This document shows, in pieces, positions 27,124 through 39,494 of a stretch of 64,000 nucleotides of DNA. The DNA lies in contig NZ_JH992940.1 of the NCBI RefSeq assembly GCF_000315485.1, positions 1,562,816 to 1,626,815 of the forward strand, read 5' to 3'. A program made the position numbers and the translations under genes. The number at the start of each line of letters is the position of its first letter. The stretch's first letter is position 1. The notes under the pieces were generated by a model, which saw only the letters and a program-made list of their open reading frames with translations, had not been told where the DNA came from and ran no database searches. This stretch comes from Bacteroides oleiciplenus YIT 12058 (GTDB lineage: Bacteria > Bacteroidota > Bacteroidia > Bacteroidales > Bacteroidaceae).

Positions 27124-27672
27124 TTATTCTTCGGATATAGGAACAATAAGGGAGGGATGAATAAAGGTAGTGGCTACTGCCATAACTCCCTGGATAGATA
27201 CGACGACACGACGATCGCCTTTTACTCTGACAAATACGCCTTCAACGCCTTCAAAAACACCACCGGTGATGCGAACACGATCCCCCTTCTGCATAGAGTA
27301 TTCTGTTGGCGGCAAATAAATGACTTGCTGGTCGTAAGAACCGGCAATGGCTATAAAATGGCGCATCTGAACTTCGGGAATAACGATAGGTTGCCTGGTT
27401 TCACGATCCATGATGTAACGAAGAGGAAGAAGAATAGCATTCTCTTCTTTTATTTCATCGATCTTCTTTCGCGTGGCACGGATGAATATCAAATTATGTA
27501 TCGCAGGAACAAGCTTACGAATCCTCTGCTCCCTTCGCATCACATACTCATAACGCATCGGAATGAAGTTTTCGATATTATTCCGGTCCAGAAACTCTTT
27601 CAAAGCAAGCTCCCGGCTATAGGTAATACGCAAAGCGTACCAATATATTTCTTCGTTATTTGATTTGTTCAC
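27124..27672 (-). CDS. upxY: UpxY family transcription antiterminator (NusG-like)
   Basis: A 182-residue NusG paralogue that lets RNA polymerase read through the leader of its own capsule operon. The NGN domain spans residues 8-105 (YWYALRITYSRELALKEFL, then FIPMRYEYVMRR and NLIFIRAT), and a KOW motif follows (KGDRVRITGGVFEGVEGVFV). It is the first gene of the locus and lies about 255 bp downstream of a consensus promoter, the long leader expected for UpxY control. Confidence 0.93.
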   Translation of the reverse strand: MNKSNNEEIYWYALRITYSRELALKEFLDRNNIENFIPMRYEYVMRREQRIRKLVPAIHNLIFIRATRKKIDEIKEENAILLPLRYIMDRETRQPIVIPEVQMRHFIAIAGSYDQQVIYLPPTEYSMQKGDRVRITGGVFEGVEGVFVRVKGDRRVVVSIQGVMAVATTFIHPSLIVPISEE

Positions 27673-27709
27673 TTTAAAGGTGTTCAGAAAAGGATATTCC
27701 TTGGGGACA

Positions 27710-27733
27710 CCGGGGGAAAGATACCCCTTCCGG
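27710..27733 (-). promoter_or_regulatory. GC-rich hairpin in the capsule leader
   Basis: In the otherwise A+T-rich leader, CCGGGGG and CCCC..CCGG can pair around a short loop with a two-base bulge, 38-61 bp upstream of the upxY ATG. It is not followed by a T run, so it is not a standard terminator. It may be the structure at which pausing and UpxY-dependent antitermination act; that role is inference. Confidence 0.4.
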
Positions 27734-27933
27734 TTAAAACGTCAATTCGTGATGGCGAATTTAATACGTTCAATGGCCAAGATTTGATCTCCCTATCGCA
27801 GGAAGTGCAAACAGACGCTCTTGAAGACTGAAAAAGCTGATTTAACAGGAAAGACACAGTTTTCGACTTCTTATATGCTGTAAAAGAACAACTTAAGTAT
27901 CAAATTGCATACCAATCGTTCATTTAACGTGCG

Positions 27934-27964
27934 CAAAGATAAGAGGGATTTTCGAAAGAACAAA
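27934..27964 (-). promoter_or_regulatory. Promoter of the capsule locus
   Basis: On the minus strand TTTG (27964-27961), 19 bp spacer, TATCTTTG (27941-27934): a full consensus match. Transcription would begin near 27926, giving a leader of about 255 nt before upxY. I find no long inverted repeats on the two sides, so it does not look like the invertible promoters of many Bacteroides capsule loci. Confidence 0.8.
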
Positions 27965-28075
27965 ATGTTTTCATAAAGAATTCCTAAATACATCCCCATA
28001 AAGCAGATGTTTACACCGTAGAGAGCGATGTTAATGGCCTGAATTCAAGTTATAAATGTGACAAATCAGCCATCT

Positions 28076-28141
28076 ACAAACTCTTAACAGCTTGTCGACA
28101 AACTCTTAATTCCTTGTCAACAAACTCTTAACTCCCTGTTG
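28076..28141. repeat. Three tandem 22-bp repeats upstream of the capsule promoter
   Basis: Units at 28076-28097, 28098-28119 and 28120-28141 each begin ACAAACTCTTAA and end in a CTTGTC-like tail. A fourth, inverted half (28142-28157, ending TTGAGAGT) can pair with the last unit. The block lies between the capsule promoter and the GH97 terminator, 112-177 bp upstream of the capsule -33 element. Two-turn helical spacing suggests protein binding sites, but there is no spacer variation as in CRISPR. Confidence 0.75.
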
Positions 28142-28157
28142 ACAAGGTATTGAGAGT

Positions 28158-28191
28158 AAAAAAAATGCCCCGCAAGAACCCTGCGGAGCAT
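28158..28191 (-). terminator. Intrinsic terminator of the GH97 gene
   Basis: Stem ATGCCCCGCA / TGCGGAGCAT (28165-28174 and 28182-28191, one mismatch), 7-nt loop, followed on the minus strand by a T run (A run 28158-28164), about 70 bp after the GH97 stop. Confidence 0.75.
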
Positions 28192-28261
28192 ATCTAATAC
28201 CTAATAAAAAAACTCTTTCTACCCTAATTTTAGGGATTTTCTCAATCTGAGACTATATTTC

Positions 28262-30508
<2,247 letters not shown>

Positions 30509-30602
30509 TTACCGGCAAACGTTTGCATAACAGGTTTACTTTCTGATTTTTAAGCACAAAGGAGAAAAATAGGAATATAAACCCCATATAAATGAAAAAT
30601 TG

Positions 30603-30610
30603 TACCTTTG
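30603..30610 (+). promoter_or_regulatory. -7 promoter element of crcB
   Basis: TACCTTTG, 30 bp upstream of the crcB ATG at 30641. A TTG-initiated longer frame would begin inside this element, which argues for the shorter start. Confidence 0.55.
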
Positions 30611-30640
30611 CGGACATTAGAAGCAGAATTGATAGATAAA

Positions 30641-31009
30641 ATGAAAGAATTGATATACGTTTTTCTCGGTGGCGGAACGGGCAGCGTACTCCGCTACTAT
30701 GTGCAGGAGCTTCTGCACGAACGAATCATCCCCTACTCTTTTCCATGGGCGACGTTCACAGTCAATATCCTTGGGAGTTTCCTGATAGGATTGTTTTACG
30801 CCCTCTCCGCACGCTTCAACATCTCTGCTGAACTGCGTTTGCTATTGACTGCCGGTTTCTGTGGCGGATTCACCACTTTCTCTACCTTTTCCAATGATGG
30901 ACTGACTTTATTAAAGAGCGGATTTTACGGTACATTCCTATTATATACTTTAATAAGCATTACACTGGGAGTGCTGGCGGCACTGATAGGAGGAATGATT
31001 GCTAAGTGA
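30641..31009 (+). CDS. crcB: Fluoride ion channel CrcB/Fluc
   Basis: A 122-residue inner-membrane protein with four hydrophobic helices that works as a dual-topology dimer to export fluoride. Family signatures: GGGTGSVLRYYVQ in helix 1, WATFTVNILGSFLIG (pore Asn) in helix 2 and GFCGGFTTFSTFSND (Phe box and sodium-site region) in helix 3. I see no fluoride riboswitch upstream. It reads toward enolase but is separated from it by 165 bp. Confidence 0.95.
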   Translation: MKELIYVFLGGGTGSVLRYYVQELLHERIIPYSFPWATFTVNILGSFLIGLFYALSARFNISAELRLLLTAGFCGGFTTFSTFSNDGLTLLKSGFYGTFLLYTLISITLGVLAALIGGMIAK

Positions 31010-31053
31010 TGAGTGACAATCTACTAGTAACAAGTACCTTTCGGTATGATAAC

Positions 31054-31068
31054 GCTACAACTTGTAGC
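31054..31068. repeat. Short perfect hairpin between crcB and eno
   Basis: GCTACAA-C-TTGTAGC is a perfect 7-bp inverted repeat 45 bp after the crcB stop, followed by a partial copy (GCAGTTTTGTAGC). No T run follows, so a terminator role is uncertain. I find no clear -7 element for eno in 31010-31174. Confidence 0.4.
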
Positions 31069-31105
31069 TTGCAGTTTTGTAGCCCTCAGCTTACAAATAA
31101 TATAA

Positions 31106-32455
<1,350 letters not shown>

Positions 32456-32497
32456 ACCACCCAAAATTGTTAGTAGAATAATTATTGTATCAACAGC

Positions 32498-32530
32498 AAG
32501 AGGGGCGAACCATCACGGTCCGCCCCTCTT
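32498..32530. terminator. Bidirectional terminator between eno and the glucan locus
   Basis: A perfect 10-bp stem, AAGAGGGGCG (32498-32507) with CGCCCCTCTT (32521-32530), 13-nt loop with further partial pairing. It lies between the convergent eno and GH3 genes. Confidence 0.85.
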
Positions 32531-32554
32531 CTTCTTTAACCTTAGAATCACCAA

Positions 32555-34807
32555 TCAATCTATTACCTTAAAGAAAACTTCCTCTCCGGATTGGCTATCG
32601 GGAGCTACCCAAAGACCGAAGTCTCCAGGTTCTGCAACCTTAGCCATATCAATGTTCCAAAATGCAAGTTCACTAATGGGAAGTTCGAACGAAACATTTT
32701 TCTTTTCACCCGGTTTCAATGTTACACGAGTAAAACGTTTCAGTTCTTTCACCGGACGGGTCACGGAACCAACTTTATCTTGTACGTACAATTGAGCTAC
32801 TTCCGTTCCTTCATATTTACCTGTATTCTCCAAATCAAATGTCACTGTCAACACATCATTCTTCTTCAATGCAGCAGAGGAGAGTTTGACATTGCTATAC
32901 TTGAATGTGGTGTACGACAAACCGTAACCAAACGGGAATAAAGGATCAAAACCAGCATCCATATAGAAGGAAGTGCATCCCAATGATGTTTGTCCTGCCT
33001 CAACAGCAATGTCATTCAGCAAAACTTCATTGCGTGTAGCCGGACGACCAGTATTGTTATGAGCATAATATACAGGAATTTGTCCTACCATTTTAGGGAA
33101 GGTCACCGGTGTTTTTCCACTCGGAACAGCTTTGCCCCAAAGCAAATCAGCCAGCGCAGGTCCACCCATTGTACCCGGATGGAATGAGTAGAGAACAGCA
33201 GCAGATTCTTCCACTTCTTTACCGATAGTCAACGGACGGCCTGCCATCACGACAGTCACTACAGGTTTGCCAGTCTTAGCCAAAGCTGCAATCAAGGCTT
33301 TCTGGTCTCCTTGCAAATCAAGGTCGGCAAGGCAATGAGCTTCACCTGAAAGGATGGATTCTTCACCTACAAAGGCCAAGATGACATCTGCACGTGAAGC
33401 GGCCGCGGCTGCCTTTGCCACGCCTGCCGGATTCTTCTCGCGGCTATATGCCAATCCCGGTTCATAAATCACCTGCACCTTATCGCCCACCATTTTCTTA
33501 ATAGCATTCAGCGGAGTTTGCGTATGAGCCTTTTCACCATCAAACACCCATGTACCCATCTGCTCATAAGGTGCATCAGCCATAGGACCTACCACAGCAA
33601 CAGTTTTCACTGATGACTGTATCGGTAATACCTCCTTATCATTCTTCAACAGGATAGCAGATTCTATAGCCGCCTGCTTAGCTGCCTCCAAGTGAGAAGG
33701 AGCATACATGACGGATGGCTGTTTCTCATCCACATAAGGATTGTCAAACAATCCCAAACGATACTTAATGCGCAGGATATTGCGTACAGCCTCATTGATA
33801 GTGCTTTCTTTCACCTTTCCTTCTTTCACCAATGTAGGCAGTTCTTTCACAAAAGTATAGCTCACCATCTCCATATCAACTCCTGCATTAACCGACTTCA
33901 TAGCTGCTTCTTTAGAGTCAGCCGCAAAACCATGACTTATCATTTCGCTGGCGGAAGCCCAGTCCGTCACTACCAAACCATCAAATCCCCACTCACCACG
34001 GAGCACATCTTTCAGGATAAATGCATTTCCTGTAGAAGGTACTCCATCGTTATCATTGAATGAAGTCATAAACGTAGCTGCACCTGCCTTGGTAGCAGCT
34101 TCGAACGGTGGCAGATAGACATTGCGCAGACGACGTTCCGGGATAAATGTGGAATTATAGTCACGTCCGCCTTCGGCCGCACCGTATCCCACAAAATGTT
34201 TGGGACATGCAGCTATTGATGTAGGATTATTCAAAGAGTCACCCTGAAATCCTTCTACCATGGCGGCACCCATCACAGCGGTCAGATAAGTATCTTCACC
34301 ACATCCTTCGGCAATACGCCCCCAGCGAGGGTCACGGGCAATGTCAATCATCGGTGCAAATGTCCAACGGATCCCCACAGAAGAAGCTTCGATAGCCGCC
34401 ACCCGTGCACCGTCCTTTGCAACCTGCGGATTGAACGAAGCCGCCTGTCCCAACGGAATAGGGAAAATGGTTTTGAACCCGTGAATGACATCACGTGCTA
34501 TCAACAAAGGAATACCCAACCGGGATTCCTCTATCGCCACGCGTTGCAACGCATTGATGCGCATCGGCTCTATCTCATTTAAAATAGAACCGACTTCACC
34601 TTTTTTAATCAATCCGCTCATATCCTCAATGTTACCGTAAGAGGATATTTGGTTCATCTGACCAATCTTTTCCTCAAGAGTCATCTTAGATAACAGAGAT
34701 TCTACTTTTTTCTCGATTGCTGCATCACCTTTGTTAGTTGTCACCTGCGTACAAGAGACAAAAGGCAACAGAAGCAAGCAAGCTGAAAAAATCTTTAGTG
34801 TTTTCAT
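32555..34807 (-). CDS. GH3 beta-glucosidase, lipoprotein
   Basis: A 750-residue exo-acting glycoside hydrolase of the BglX type, releasing glucose from beta-gluco-oligosaccharides. Lipoprotein signal with lipid Cys19 (LLPFVSC). The barrel domain has MTLEEKIGQMNQ, RDVIHGFKTIFP, DPRWGRIAEGCGEDTYL, CPKHFVGYGAAEGGRDYN and the nucleophile Asp in LVVTDWASASEM. The second domain has AFVGEESILSGEAH with the acid/base Glu, followed by a C-terminal fibronectin-III-like domain (EGTEVAQLYV). No acidic residues follow the lipid Cys directly, suggesting the periplasmic rather than the surface side. Last gene of the glucan locus. Confidence 0.95.
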   Translation of the reverse strand: MKTLKIFSACLLLLPFVSCTQVTTNKGDAAIEKKVESLLSKMTLEEKIGQMNQISSYGNIEDMSGLIKKGEVGSILNEIEPMRINALQRVAIEESRLGIPLLIARDVIHGFKTIFPIPLGQAASFNPQVAKDGARVAAIEASSVGIRWTFAPMIDIARDPRWGRIAEGCGEDTYLTAVMGAAMVEGFQGDSLNNPTSIAACPKHFVGYGAAEGGRDYNSTFIPERRLRNVYLPPFEAATKAGAATFMTSFNDNDGVPSTGNAFILKDVLRGEWGFDGLVVTDWASASEMISHGFAADSKEAAMKSVNAGVDMEMVSYTFVKELPTLVKEGKVKESTINEAVRNILRIKYRLGLFDNPYVDEKQPSVMYAPSHLEAAKQAAIESAILLKNDKEVLPIQSSVKTVAVVGPMADAPYEQMGTWVFDGEKAHTQTPLNAIKKMVGDKVQVIYEPGLAYSREKNPAGVAKAAAAASRADVILAFVGEESILSGEAHCLADLDLQGDQKALIAALAKTGKPVVTVVMAGRPLTIGKEVEESAAVLYSFHPGTMGGPALADLLWGKAVPSGKTPVTFPKMVGQIPVYYAHNNTGRPATRNEVLLNDIAVEAGQTSLGCTSFYMDAGFDPLFPFGYGLSYTTFKYSNVKLSSAALKKNDVLTVTFDLENTGKYEGTEVAQLYVQDKVGSVTRPVKELKRFTRVTLKPGEKKNVSFELPISELAFWNIDMAKVAEPGDFGLWVAPDSQSGEEVFFKVID

Positions 34808-34879
34808 GGATAAACCTAATTATATGTATTATTACCTATTTCATTATAAATTTTTTATTCATATCACTAATTACTTAGT

Positions 34880-36235
34880 TTACTTTTTTTGGAATACGCG
34901 CACATAATCCACCTTCATGGTTATAGGTAATGCGCTCTCATCCACACCTTTGTATCCGCCCCAATCACCACCCCATGCAAGGTTGAGAATAGGATAGAAA
35001 TTGTAGGTGAACGGCCACACATTTTTACCCGTTCCTTCATTTCTAAACGTCATCAATTCTGTTCCGTCGACAAAGAATTTCAGATAATCGGGTGTCCACT
35101 CACAAGCATAAACGTGATATTCCGATTCTGCAGTACCAATATTACGGGATGCTGTTTTTTGAGTATTGATTGTATGGTTGTAAGCTGCACAATGAATGGA
35201 AGAAGATACGATATTCGGGTCAGCACCGACTTCCTCCATAATGTCAATCTCACCACAGCCCGGCCAAGGATTGGTGGAGTAATTGTTATTCACCGGCATC
35301 ATCCAGAAAGCAGGCCATGTGCCCTTACCCTTTGGAAGCATGATGCGAGCTTCAAAATATCCGTAAAGCCATCCTTCATTCACTTTGGCATAAACACGTC
35401 CTGAATAAATCTTATCGTCGGAACCCTTAAAGCAGTTTATACTCAATTTGCCATCTACCAATTCCGTCACACGCTTGCCGCCAGCCGAACCATTCACATA
35501 TTCTTGTAGTTCATTGTTCACCCAACCGGGCTTTTGCACTTCGTGTGTCCAGTCACTACCAAGAGTCGTACCTTCGTTAAACTCATCGTGCCAAACCAGA
35601 CGGTAACCTTCGGGAGTATTGATATCACGGTCTTCAGCCGATTCTTGAGTCACGCTTATCGTTATCTTCTCTATGCCCGACACAATATCCAATGTTCCAT
35701 TCCGGGAAGTCTTGTTGTCATTCGGTTCTGTCTTAACGGTCACAGTTTTGCTATCCGTCTTTTCAGCCTTTATCCAGCTATCATTAGATTTCACGCTCCA
35801 GTCTCCCGTAGCCACAACAGATAATGTAATGTTCTCGCCACTGGAATTAGAGTAGATCTCACGTTGTGAAACAGACATTGGAGCCTCCTGCGTCACGGGT
35901 ATCATGATACGTTTTGTTCCTGACTTTACAACAACAGAACCATTACGATTAGTCGTTTCCTTATTTGCTTTCACAGAAACAATAACCTGTCCCTTAGTCA
36001 AAGAAGAATCCAACACCTTAGCAGTCACCCAGAAGCTACAATCATCACTGGCAAAAGCTGTCCATTCGCCACTGTTGCAAGTAACATTCAACGTATACTC
36101 CCCTTCTGCTGCACCTGCTTCCACTTTTTCAGGCGAACATGTCAATGTAACATTATCAGGTTGCGGATCATTATCGCTGTTTCCACAAGCAATTAATGCT
36201 AAAAATAGTAAAGACAAAATATAATTATACTTCAT
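34880..36235 (-). CDS. GH16 endo-beta-glucanase with two BACON-like domains, lipoprotein
   Basis: A 451-residue surface lipoprotein (lipid Cys17). Two repeated Ig-like modules follow (about 30-115 and 120-200); each ends in an ITVTQE-like strand (IPVTQEA, ISVTQES) and contains an NRNGSVVV / SRNGTLDI segment, the pattern of BACON domains. The catalytic domain runs from YRLVWHDEFNEGT to the C terminus, with the Glu-x-Asp-x-x-Glu retaining motif in CGEIDIMEEVG and WPAFWMMP. The laminarinase-type sequence suggests beta-1,3- or mixed-linkage glucan as substrate. It would cut glucan at the cell surface before import. Confidence 0.93.
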   Translation of the reverse strand: MKYNYILSLLFLALIACGNSDNDPQPDNVTLTCSPEKVEAGAAEGEYTLNVTCNSGEWTAFASDDCSFWVTAKVLDSSLTKGQVIVSVKANKETTNRNGSVVVKSGTKRIMIPVTQEAPMSVSQREIYSNSSGENITLSVVATGDWSVKSNDSWIKAEKTDSKTVTVKTEPNDNKTSRNGTLDIVSGIEKITISVTQESAEDRDINTPEGYRLVWHDEFNEGTTLGSDWTHEVQKPGWVNNELQEYVNGSAGGKRVTELVDGKLSINCFKGSDDKIYSGRVYAKVNEGWLYGYFEARIMLPKGKGTWPAFWMMPVNNNYSTNPWPGCGEIDIMEEVGADPNIVSSSIHCAAYNHTINTQKTASRNIGTAESEYHVYACEWTPDYLKFFVDGTELMTFRNEGTGKNVWPFTYNFYPILNLAWGGDWGGYKGVDESALPITMKVDYVRVFQKK

Positions 36236-36420
36236 TACTGGTATTTTTTACTACAATAATACTCAATTGTTGAATAGACTGAACTATAAAATTTCTTTCT
36301 GCAATGAAAGAGGTAGAATGAAATCTCAAAATTCATAAGATAACACCCTCCCCCTTCCATTTACAGAGAAGAAAATCTGTTTTTTAATATTATTCAACTT
36401 CTGAAACAGGTTGTTCAACC

Positions 36421-37848
36421 TTATTTCTTAATGATTGTGACTTCACTAATCGTGATAACTGCATCTACAGGAGCTCCACCAAAACCGAAAGTCAACTTCA
36501 ATTTCGGAGCATCCAGCCCACCGGAGAGTTGCTTATTTTCTGCTTTGAAGACAAAATCTCCGGCAGGAATTGTTTCTTGTACAGCGAAGAAGTAATTATC
36601 ATCGTTACCATCTTGTGTCAGTTTGACAATCATACCCGGTAACTTGACACTCGTTTTAATCTTCACGGAGAAATCCACAACATCATCAGCCGTAGCCGAA
36701 AGCTCTGTATGAAGATGCCACTGAGCACGCCATATCTCGTCAGCAGACGTTTCTACAGGAACCACAATCGTGTGCTTGTTACCTTCGTGAGTGATTTCCG
36801 GATTGCAGTCTATTGGAGCCCAACTATCATCACCCCAAAAGGTCTCGTCAGTGAAGGCCTGACTCTCGTCTACCGCTTTCCAGATATTGCCGGCATCATT
36901 ATAATCAAACGGAGTTGCTACTTCTTTGGGGATTTCGGTTCCATCATCATTGGCATGATCCTTGAGAACAAAACTTTCGATGCTGATTTCCGTATTCGCC
37001 ACATTACCTCCAAAGTCAAATACAATCTTAGTATTGCTAAAGTCAGTTATCGGATGCTCCTTAGCATCTGTGGTATAAATTTCCAAATCAGATCCATACA
37101 AGGCCTTCGGCTCCCCGGCTTCAAGTGCAAAATTCTTATCCATAAGAATAACATTGTCATCATCAGCCTTACAAATCTTCACCTTCACATTATTATGCGC
37201 TGTGGTAGATGTCATGATAACAGAGAAGTCATAGTGCTTGTCGGCAGGAATAACCAGACCGGTATTGATTGCCATCTGAGCCTGCCACTGTTCAGTCGTA
37301 GCGGTTGGGAGAGTAATAGTATAAGTTCCCTTAGATAAAACACATTGAGGAGCAGCTATCATATTCCATCCCGGAGCATACCAGAATGCAGGATTATGTG
37401 CCGGATTATCATTATTACCGGGGTTATTCGGAAGTTCCAGTCCTTTGAACAAATTATAGTTACTATCTTCTACGAAGCCACTGAAACCATTCATCTTGGT
37501 CTTTTCCACAATAAAAGTTTTCGCAACAGCACCATCGCTAAATCCATTCGCATTCTTCACTTTACATTCTACCGTATATGAGCCTTTTTTACGATAATAT
37601 TTTGAGAAGTTAAATGCCGACGAATAAGATACACCGTCAATGATCCAAACCGGAGTAACTCCGGGAGCGGAAGTGAATTCAAAATTGGCATAATTGGTGG
37701 TCTGATCTACAGTCACTTTAAAGTTATCGGCATAATCCGATGCCTGAGGGATATTACCATTGGCCCCCGTAAATTCTTCGGGCGAACATGCAGTCATTGC
37801 AAAACTTGCAACCAACACCCCTGCTATATATTTAAAAATATTTTTCAT
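36421..37848 (-). CDS. Surface glycan-binding protein, PKD-like plus two CBM-like domains
   Basis: A 475-residue lipoprotein (lipid Cys21, followed by SPEEF, an acidic stretch fitting surface export). Residues 40-115 look like an Ig/PKD module (VTPVWIIDGV..GSYTVECKVKN). Two similar sandwich modules follow (about 125-290 and 305-475); both contain a W-x-AQ motif (EQWQAQMAI / EIWRAQWHL) and a DFSV strand. This architecture, in the position after SusD, matches the non-catalytic binding proteins of Bacteroides beta-glucan loci. It would hold glucan near SusCD. Downstream there is a 185-bp gap before the GH16 gene with no gene in it. Confidence 0.8.
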   Translation of the reverse strand: MKNIFKYIAGVLVASFAMTACSPEEFTGANGNIPQASDYADNFKVTVDQTTNYANFEFTSAPGVTPVWIIDGVSYSSAFNFSKYYRKKGSYTVECKVKNANGFSDGAVAKTFIVEKTKMNGFSGFVEDSNYNLFKGLELPNNPGNNDNPAHNPAFWYAPGWNMIAAPQCVLSKGTYTITLPTATTEQWQAQMAINTGLVIPADKHYDFSVIMTSTTAHNNVKVKICKADDDNVILMDKNFALEAGEPKALYGSDLEIYTTDAKEHPITDFSNTKIVFDFGGNVANTEISIESFVLKDHANDDGTEIPKEVATPFDYNDAGNIWKAVDESQAFTDETFWGDDSWAPIDCNPEITHEGNKHTIVVPVETSADEIWRAQWHLHTELSATADDVVDFSVKIKTSVKLPGMIVKLTQDGNDDNYFFAVQETIPAGDFVFKAENKQLSGGLDAPKLKLTFGFGGAPVDAVITISEVTIIKK

Positions 37849-37879
37849 ATCGTTTATTCTTTAAAAGAGTTAAGGGAAA

Positions 37880-39472
37880 CTATTTATAATTGTTCTGGAC
37901 CAAAGCCGGGTCGGAATCCAACTCACCCTGTGCGATAGGAATATACTTCTTTTTCAGAGTCCAAGAATTGGTACGATAACCATATTGATCGGGAACAAGT
38001 GCCTTAGAAGCCTTATTCTTATCCAATGCTTCGCTGATACCTTCGGCACGTACAAGATCCCAATAGCGTTTACCTTCTCCCACAAATTCAAGGTGACGTT
38101 CATTGAGGACATCGTTGACAGAAATATTGTCAAGTCCCGTCAAGCCAGCGCGAATACGTACTTCATTAAGCCATCCTTTTGCCTCACCGCTTCCGCTACC
38201 ACCCGTGCGAAGAGACAACTCTGCTGCATTAAGTAGAACTTCTGCATAGCGATAATAGCGATAGTTATTATTATAATTCAGATTCTTACTGGTAGTACCG
38301 TTTTCATTGTTTTTATCAAACGGACGGTATTTTGCCAACCAGATATGAGTATCTTGATAACGTTCTGTGTATTCTACTCCACGAACATCCCAGCAAGTAG
38401 CATCACGACGCTTATCTGTCGCCGCAAACATCCCGTAAGTTTCAAGACGTACAGGCATGAATCCCCAGCCATCCTGACCTTTTCCCCAGCCATCACCACC
38501 GGGCCAATCTTTAGGAGAAATCAGAGTCGGAAGTACCGTACCACCAATATTCAATGCAGCTTCTCCCCAGTCACGTTCTGAAATAGAATGTTCGTAATTG
38601 ATTTCCCAAATAGATTCGTTGCACCATTCGCCACTCGTCTCCCAGATATTAGCAAAATCAGGATTCAAGTGAAAACGAGGGTCAGCAATAATCTCTTTCA
38701 TATAGTCAAGAGCTTTCGAGAAACGACTATTGTCATTCTGATACATCACCATTTCAGCATACATCATATAGGCCATAGCTTGTGTGACACGCCCAAACTG
38801 CCCCGGATCATCTACGTCATTGCCTGCTGCATCTTTCTTCTTGTAATACTTCATCGGCAATGCTTTAGAGTCAATCACTGCTTCCAGCTCGGCAATCAAC
38901 TGACCGTAAACCTCATCAGCTGTGAACTGCGGGGCCGTATAAGGAGGCTTCGAAAGATTCTCAAGATAAAAAGGTACATTGCCGAAATAATGCCACAGCA
39001 TATTATAATAGAACACGCGCAGACAGCGGGCCTGCATCTCATAGCTCATGCGATTTTCCGCCGTAACGTCTGTAGCCCAATCAAGATATTTCAACACATC
39101 ATTACAACGCTTCACGCCCGAGTAGTCGATTGTCCACAGTGAACTGAGCGTATTGTTCTCATCACCTTCATAATTAAACAGTTTGTGCCAGTTCTGCATA
39201 TCTGCCTTATTGGCACCACCTACCCAGAAATCGTCGCCCATGATTTCGGCATCAATGTTTAGAGCATTGTATTGATTCAATCCCCAGTCTGGCCAATGGA
39301 TAGGATCATAAGCTGCAATCAGAGCTTCCTGAATGTGAGCATCCGTTGTATAGTACTCTTCCAATGGTTCACCTTTAGGATTGTCCACCTTAAGGAAATC
39401 ATCACTACAGCCTACGGTAAACACTGTAGCGGCAGCCATAAAGCCTATTGCTAATATTTTTCTTGTTTTCAT
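37880..39472 (-). CDS. SusD/RagB family glycan-binding lipoprotein
   Basis: A 530-residue outer-membrane surface lipoprotein that caps the SusC transporter and binds oligosaccharide. Lipid Cys22 is followed by SDDF, a typical surface-export signal. Family features: FLKVDNPKGEPLEEYYTT near the N terminus, helical TPR-like segments (ALIAAYDPIHW, MAYMMYAEMVMY), and the C-terminal RYAEVLLNAAELSLR...WLNEVRIRAGL...LNERHLEFVGEGKRYWDLVR block. It starts 22 bp after the SusC gene ends. Confidence 0.95.
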   Translation of the reverse strand: MKTRKILAIGFMAAATVFTVGCSDDFLKVDNPKGEPLEEYYTTDAHIQEALIAAYDPIHWPDWGLNQYNALNIDAEIMGDDFWVGGANKADMQNWHKLFNYEGDENNTLSSLWTIDYSGVKRCNDVLKYLDWATDVTAENRMSYEMQARCLRVFYYNMLWHYFGNVPFYLENLSKPPYTAPQFTADEVYGQLIAELEAVIDSKALPMKYYKKKDAAGNDVDDPGQFGRVTQAMAYMMYAEMVMYQNDNSRFSKALDYMKEIIADPRFHLNPDFANIWETSGEWCNESIWEINYEHSISERDWGEAALNIGGTVLPTLISPKDWPGGDGWGKGQDGWGFMPVRLETYGMFAATDKRRDATCWDVRGVEYTERYQDTHIWLAKYRPFDKNNENGTTSKNLNYNNNYRYYRYAEVLLNAAELSLRTGGSGSGEAKGWLNEVRIRAGLTGLDNISVNDVLNERHLEFVGEGKRYWDLVRAEGISEALDKNKASKALVPDQYGYRTNSWTLKKKYIPIAQGELDSDPALVQNNYK

Positions 39473-39494
39473 ATACTCTAGTATTTTTTTAAGA

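Noticed and set aside
27860..28060. Invertible capsule promoter
   Set aside because: I compared both sides of the promoter by eye and found no matching inverted repeat of useful length; only a program or reads could settle it.
28076..28157. Possible CRISPR array
   Set aside because: Units follow each other directly without spacers, there are only three, and no cas gene is near.
30541..30640. Fluoride riboswitch before crcB
   Set aside because: Only about 30 nt lie between the -7 element and the start codon, too short for the known aptamer, and its conserved words are absent.
30608..30640. TTG-initiated upstream start for crcB
   Set aside because: It would begin inside the -7 promoter element and add residues not found in the family.
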